Source: Bacteroidales bacterium
Lineage (GTDB): Bacteria > Bacteroidota > Bacteroidia > Bacteroidales > P3
Reading direction: 5' to 3'
Length of the DNA: 8,306 nucleotides
Assembly (NCBI GenBank): GCA_017545365.1
Contig: JAFWOP010000096.1
Span: forward strand, 1-8,306
Part shown: piece after piece, positions 7,001-8,306 of the stretch
How positions within the stretch are numbered: the first letter of the stretch is position 1
How the letters are laid out: each line of letters opens with the position of its first letter
Notes under the pieces: generated by a model
The model's database searches: none
What the model was told of the DNA's origin: nothing
The model's input: the letters and a program-made list of their open reading frames with translations, nothing else
Position numbers and translations under genes: made by a program

Positions 7001-8306
7001 TCACTGTCACAGGCAACACCTACGCCTTCACTGCTCTGCAACCTGCCACGGAATATACCTACCGTGTGCGTCAGGACTGCGACAGCCTCGGCTACAGCGA
7101 CTGGACTGAAGGCACCTTCGTGACCGACAGCCTGCCCTGCCTGCCGCCCGACAGCCTCACCGTCACCGGCATCACCAACGTCGATGCCACCTTCGACTGG
7201 CAGCCCTTCGGCTACGAGACCATGTGGGAAGTCCGCGTGTGGAACACCGCCGGCTTCGACAACACCAACACCGTCACCACGCATCCCGTGGTGCTGGGCG
7301 GCTTCACCGCCGGCGTGACCTACAATGCCTCGGTGCGCCCGTTGTGCGGCACGGCCCACAACATCCTGGGCGACTGGGGCGACACGGTGACCTTCACCGC
7401 CGCCACCTGCCCCGACGTGACAGGCCTGACAGCCGGGGGCGTGCAGCCCAACAGCCTGACGCTGAGCTGGACCAACAACCCGGCCGCCGAGAGTTGGGTC
7501 ATCGAGTACGGCTTCACGGGCTTCGAGCAGGGCACCGGCACCCAGGCCGTGTCCACCACGCCGACCTATGTGGTGACAGGGCTACTTGAGGAGACCGGCT
7601 ACGACTTCTACGTCCGCGCCATGTGCGACGACAACTGGTACAGCGAGAACTGGGCCCACGTGACCGCCACGACCCCGTATGGCGGCGTCATCTGCGACGC
7701 ACCCACGGGCGTGAACGCGGTGGTCGCGGGCAACGCCGCCACCATCAGCTGGACCGCCGGCACGGGCAATCTCAACTACGAGCTCGAGTACGGCCCCCAC
7801 GGCTTCGCCCACGGCACCGGCATGACCCAGTCGGCCACAGCCTCGCCTGTCACGGTGTCCAACCTCAACTACGAGACGCAGTACGACGTGTATGTGCGCG
7901 CCTTCTGCGAAAACAACGCGTCGAGCGCCTGGAGCGCCGTGACGAGCTTCACCACCGAGGCCCAGGGCTCGGAGGACTGCGACCCGGTGACGAACCTGAC
8001 GGCCACCGAAATCACCGAGAACAGCGCGGTAATCAGCTGGACAGCCGGAGCCACCGGCGACGAATGGGAAGTTGTCCTGACCGATGCCGACGGCACCACG
8101 CTGAGCGAGGCTCGCACGCACGAGCAGAGCTACCAGCTGAACGGCCTGACGCCCGGCACCGCGTACATTGTGAAGGTGCGCACGGTCTGCGGCGACGACC
8201 AGTATAGTGACTATGCAAGCACCAGCTTCACCACCATTTCTGTCGGCATCGACGGAGTGGCCGAGGCCAGCTGCGCCATCTACCCGAACCCGACGAGCAG
8301 CGCCAC
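949..8306 (+). CDS. Giant multidomain T9SS surface protein (FN3 / CUB / jelly-roll modules), 3' end outside window
   Basis: The frame is open for 2452 codons from ATG 949 to the window edge. Order by residue: signal peptide 1-23; module A1 25-200; FN3-1 203-293; module B1 295-459; FN3-2 460-549; CUB1 550-669; FN3-3 675-769; A2 771-957; FN3-4 963-1047; B2 1049-1210; FN3-5 1211-1299; B3 1301-1477; FN3-6 1478-1567; CUB2 1568-1685; FN3-7 1690-1780; A3 1782-1970; FN3-8 to FN3-12 1975-2430; start of a T9SS sorting domain 2431 onward with YPNP at 2445. Every FN3 has an N-terminal Cys and a second Cys in a 'VRxxC'-type motif 69-75 residues later. No catalytic motif is seen, so an adhesin or structural surface protein is inferred; the ligand is unknown. 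The mature part has only 14 lysines. By alignment with bases 1-604 the stop should fall near 8508, giving about 2519 residues. The gene has its own predicted promoter. The 3' fifth is richer in G+C than the rest. Confidence 0.96.
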   Translation, partial: MQKHLQKLLLVVAMLVVPWVVQAQTHYTIQVGSGTETSPYVPDYGYYNYSYTQAIYTAGEVGLDGVIDTLAFQVDNGGLTRTLNIYMAEVSRTSFSSTSDAVGATNFHLVYSGSVAWTTGWVTIALDSTFTYQDSGSLVIAVIDQTGSYSSGYPYYAGTTMSNNRSLYAYNDNNSYSLTSTLTSTTSFLPNIRLGISSTSEYCATPSDLAASDLVNDEATISWTENGGATSWELIVSDTAVTNFSDWSPITTSATTYALSGLTGNTLYYVYVRALCSSTSISAWSNVMTFRSACMGSTAVPYSTGFEDLTTGEMPNCWLLVQSGSSSASTFPSAYVYPTNARNSNVYFEFESSHGETEVAALPVMDNINTLFLSFYASVMNTNFTLEVGVMEDDTVFVPVDTVALTAGVGNNWSGSYYPYTVYFNDYMGNGDRIALRVTPTSNNYTLMMDDFVVDEIPNCLPPTRFRVDSIGADWAVLGWHEVGEAYEWEVIYDTLLFNPDTTTLMGITAFDTSIVLNNLVFENTYYAYVRANCGDYSPWVGPLEFVPGQFVMRPSGSDTIRTCGFTIFDDGGQNGEYNVGTDFTLVVYPSSDDSVVTFWGNTDLYVSYAHLRIYEGVGLNGALLWQSTTGNYTDVIPLTRSNVGPITVRFTAGSYNYGYTGFVLHTGCEAAPACAVVQNVTVSTVGTSSAHVSWNVAGTNFGVPSGYEVECQETATNVVAYTGTATTTRTTILGLTANTEYKVRVRAVCDNNAYGSWDSTYLTTSRMPCMVYDTALHDSVTISGLNASTSYYYPVNNYYRNSYTQQIVLSEEMGGSSTVINGIDFQYAYSSPNTYKTHCAIYLANTDVSSLASSFVAYDTTFHMVYNGPLVCNTGWNHFDFSTPFVYDGSKNLLIIVIDSSNDYNGSSYTFNTHSTSNLSRYMQTDGSYYDITNIYLTNGSVGSSRNNMRLHVAGCSMMATCARPTVTVDTVTYDMINLSWAPGYQETSWSVEYKAEGDSVWIDEGSVSTPSYSFTMLNSDTRYLFRIGSICTDTTMTTELAVRTTCIPDTIPFSYGFETFTSTSGQPAPSCWFKGTNYSSYEYPLGSNSYAHSGSQSLYFYSYSDIYNYVALPVFAAPVDSLEVSFWLYTTYASDYSTIAVGVMTDPENINTFTQVATVTVDQSYVWKPFHVRFNTYSGSGTNIAFKYSDGDYYSLYLDDITVDYIRPCPRLENVTLLNVTTDSAIFTWDGDARTSFEIEYGPSGFTHDSGTFVHTTVDTVILAGLTPNTAYDFYVRSFCDDGDTSSWSNAYSFRTDCLKLTALPYFEDFESVPPGMGSSYSTDFVPCWTRSIDPDDSYYYPYIDTWGGYSGSNYIYWYWSSYNYFDPWITLPEIDTNVLSIDSLQLNFWAYNSSADYSTPRILVGVMANPSQELSFQVIDTIEITSDDWALYEIPLNNYTGHGASHIALKAMPPAGNTYWYAYIDDVTLDYIPSCPHVDDIAMTANTPTSVTMGWTERGNATNWEVAIDSVATAIPIADTIVSGTPSVTFSGLTSAQYYYVWVRAVCGAGDTSEWAGPAVAIPNSWNMRANQTDTIYMCGGMVFDDGGPLGRYAKNQSSTLVIMPVDTNWIISLSGEGYTDYSYDYITIYDGVGSTGLQRWNDYGEYSTTFGPIESYSGPLTITFQSDNYTQYDGFSIEVNCLTTHCRVMGVQLNPAVPASGNQLSLIWNNNGAMLYQVEYGATGFTQGTGTMLTTTTNSITITGLTQLGIYDVYLRSICGVGDTGAWVLHTYQTAICEGETHVEDYDASMSTTTSYYGPIGYSLYNNSFVQTIIDSAHLAGLDGDITAFAFSPNNVVSGSYFTNMTVYLANVSEDNLSSAFITPDSNHQFVKVLDSANLCFTTTGWQPHAFDTAFTWDGHSNLLLTVKRDHGSYSSSNSFDAHNTTGARTRYCYSDVTTFDINTVNSSGVYSYTQNLVGDVRFYSCGTIACPQPVITNETHDYESVTLTWTGTSNTYEVNIKEASAAVWSVPDITVTGNTYAFTALQPATEYTYRVRQDCDSLGYSDWTEGTFVTDSLPCLPPDSLTVTGITNVDATFDWQPFGYETMWEVRVWNTAGFDNTNTVTTHPVVLGGFTAGVTYNASVRPLCGTAHNILGDWGDTVTFTAATCPDVTGLTAGGVQPNSLTLSWTNNPAAESWVIEYGFTGFEQGTGTQAVSTTPTYVVTGLLEETGYDFYVRAMCDDNWYSENWAHVTATTPYGGVICDAPTGVNAVVAGNAATISWTAGTGNLNYELEYGPHGFAHGTGMTQSATASPVTVSNLNYETQYDVYVRAFCENNASSAWSAVTSFTTEAQGSEDCDPVTNLTATEITENSAVISWTAGATGDEWEVVLTDADGTTLSEARTHEQSYQLNGLTPGTAYIVKVRTVCGDDQYSDYASTSFTTISVGIDGVAEASCAIYPNPTSSA
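1021..1548 (+). other. Module A1: unnamed beta-rich domain, first of three copies
   Basis: Residues 25-200 show a Tyr-rich opening ('YGYYNYSYTQAIY'), then 'IDTLAFQV', 'LNIYMAEV', 'VYSGSV..TTGW', 'LDSTFTY', 'SLVIAVID.TGSY' and a closing 'PNIRLGI'. The same order recurs in A2 and A3. This copy has no Cys. I recognise the type from Bacteroidales FN3 proteins but cannot name a family. It probably folds as a beta-sandwich; its role is unknown. Confidence 0.7.
1831..2325 (+). other. Module B1: MAM / choice-of-anchor J / cleaved-adhesin-like jelly roll
   Basis: Residues 295-459 show 'GFED', a conserved 'PNCW' (Cys317), 'ALPV', 'LFLSFYA', 'LEVGVMED' and a final 'MDDFVVDEIPNC'. This order (FE, CW, LP, LSFW, VGVM, DD.tvD) repeats in B2 and B3. 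Domains of this type in other Bacteroidota adhesins bind glycans or proteins. The assignment rests on motif order alone. Confidence 0.68.
2596..2955 (+). other. CUB-like domain 1
   Basis: Residues 550-669 begin near 'TCGFTIFDDGG' (Cys564) and run through 'TLVVYPSS', 'LRIYEGVG' (the usual 'IYDG' position, with Glu for Asp), 'GPITVRFTAG', 'GYTGFVL' and Cys669. This is the CUB order. The single probable disulfide (564-669) differs from the two of most animal CUB domains. It shares an exact 18-bp DNA segment with CUB2 (2651-2668 and 5705-5722). Confidence 0.72.
3259..3819 (+). other. Module A2: second copy of the unnamed beta-rich domain
   Basis: Residues 771-957 repeat the A1 order: 'YYYPVNNYYRNSYTQQI', 'INGIDFQY', 'AIYLANTD', 'VYNGP...TGW', 'FVYDGSKNLLIIVIDSS' and 'NNMRLHV'. 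It has Cys at 840, 873 and 957, absent from A1. FN3 domains lie on both sides. Confidence 0.68.
4093..4578 (+). other. Module B2: second jelly-roll-like domain
   Basis: Residues 1049-1210 carry 'YGFETF', 'APSCW' (Cys1073), 'YAHSGSQSLYFYS', 'VALPVF', 'LEVSFWLYTT', 'IAVGVMTDPE', a 'W.PFHVRF' strand, 'IAFKYSDG' and 'LYLDDITVDYIRPC'. It is the clearest of the three B modules: the 'HSGSQSLYF' and 'LDDITVD' elements are typical of choice-of-anchor J-like domains. Confidence 0.75.
4849..5379 (+). other. Module B3: third jelly-roll-like domain
   Basis: Residues 1301-1477 carry 'YFEDFES', 'VPCW' (Cys1330), 'ITLPEI', 'LQLNFWAYN', 'ILVGVMANPS', 'W.LYEIPLNNYTGHG', 'IALKAMP' and 'YIDDVTLDYIPSC'. It is separated from B2 only by FN3-5, the one place where the same non-FN3 module type occurs twice running. 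Confidence 0.72.
5650..6003 (+). other. CUB-like domain 2
   Basis: Residues 1568-1685 are a good CUB match: 'MCGGMVFDDGG' (Cys1582), 'STLVIMP', 'WIISLSGEGY', 'YDYITIYDGVG', 'GPLTITFQSDN' and 'YDGFSIEVNC' (Cys1685). The 'YDYI.IYDG' and 'SDN' acidic residues sit where calcium-binding CUB domains place theirs, so calcium binding is possible but inferred. Confidence 0.82.
6292..6858 (+). other. Module A3: third copy of the unnamed beta-rich domain
   Basis: Residues 1782-1970 repeat the A order: 'TSYYGPIGYSLYNNSFVQTI', 'ITAFAFSP', 'MTVYLANVSEDNLSSA', 'TTGW', 'FTWDGHSNLLLTVKRD.GSY' and 'GDVRFYSC'. Cys1884, 1937 and 1970 lie inside. It closes the alternating part of the protein. Confidence 0.68.
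6871..8238 (+). other. Five tandem FN3 domains before the sorting tail
   Basis: Residues 1975-2430 contain FN3-8 to FN3-12 with no other module between. Each opens with Cys (1975, 2064, 2154, 2249, 2344) and has its second Cys at 2044, 2133, 2226, 2320 and 2414. FN3-10 and FN3-11 share the 'EYG..GF..GTG' strand pair also seen in FN3-5 and FN3-7. They probably form a stalk that holds the N-terminal modules away from the cell. From about base 7100 the DNA is visibly richer in G+C. Confidence 0.85.
7905..8306 (+). repeat. Long direct repeat, right copy (partner 1-402)
   Basis: It covers the end of FN3-11, all of FN3-12 and the first residues of the sorting domain of the large gene. It matches bases 1-402 at about 93% with no indel and is in the same protein frame. 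The window stops inside the repeat, with the last 51 bases identical to 352-402. Confidence 0.96.

Noticed and set aside
7623..8207. A 194-codon plus-strand frame overlapping the FN3 tail
   Set aside because: It is frame-shifted from the large gene, full of Arg and His, and has no domain. It is a by-product of the high G+C codon use.

Overview
The window most likely comes from a member of the Bacteroidota, probably Bacteroidales. Four things suggest this: a C-terminal type IX secretion (T9SS) sorting domain, fibronectin type III (FN3) domains of the 'YVRAxC' kind common in that phylum, a TAnnTTTG-type promoter, and an A-rich leader without Shine-Dalgarno before the start codon. No mobile-element gene, tRNA, rRNA or CRISPR array was seen.

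Layout. Bases 1-604 are the 3' end of a plus-strand gene for a T9SS-exported surface protein: the end of one FN3 domain, one complete FN3 domain and a complete sorting domain. Bases 605-706 hold a striking array of CCTAGG hexamers spaced every 10 bp, running into a rho-independent terminator. Bases 707-948 are AT-rich and hold a small hairpin (723-735), a 30-bp near-palindrome, a Bacteroidales-type promoter and an A-rich leader. From 949 to the end of the window there is one uninterrupted plus-strand reading frame of 2452 codons that runs off the right edge. I translated it line by line and found no stop or frameshift.

The giant protein has a signal peptide, then FN3 domains that alternate strictly with three other beta-rich module types. 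Type A, which I cannot name, occurs three times. Type B, like MAM / choice-of-anchor J / cleaved-adhesin domains, occurs three times. CUB-like domains occur twice. It ends with five tandem FN3 domains and the beginning of a T9SS sorting domain. No catalytic domain is visible, so the likely role is adhesion, glycan binding or surface structure. This is inference from architecture.

The two genes are tandem paralogues at least at their 3' ends. Bases 1-402 align without gaps to 7905-8306 at about 93% identity (29 mismatches counted by hand). The last fifth of the large gene is also clearly richer in G+C than the rest, so its 3' module looks exchanged or homogenised between neighbouring genes. 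If the alignment continues, the large gene should stop near base 8508 and encode about 2519 residues.
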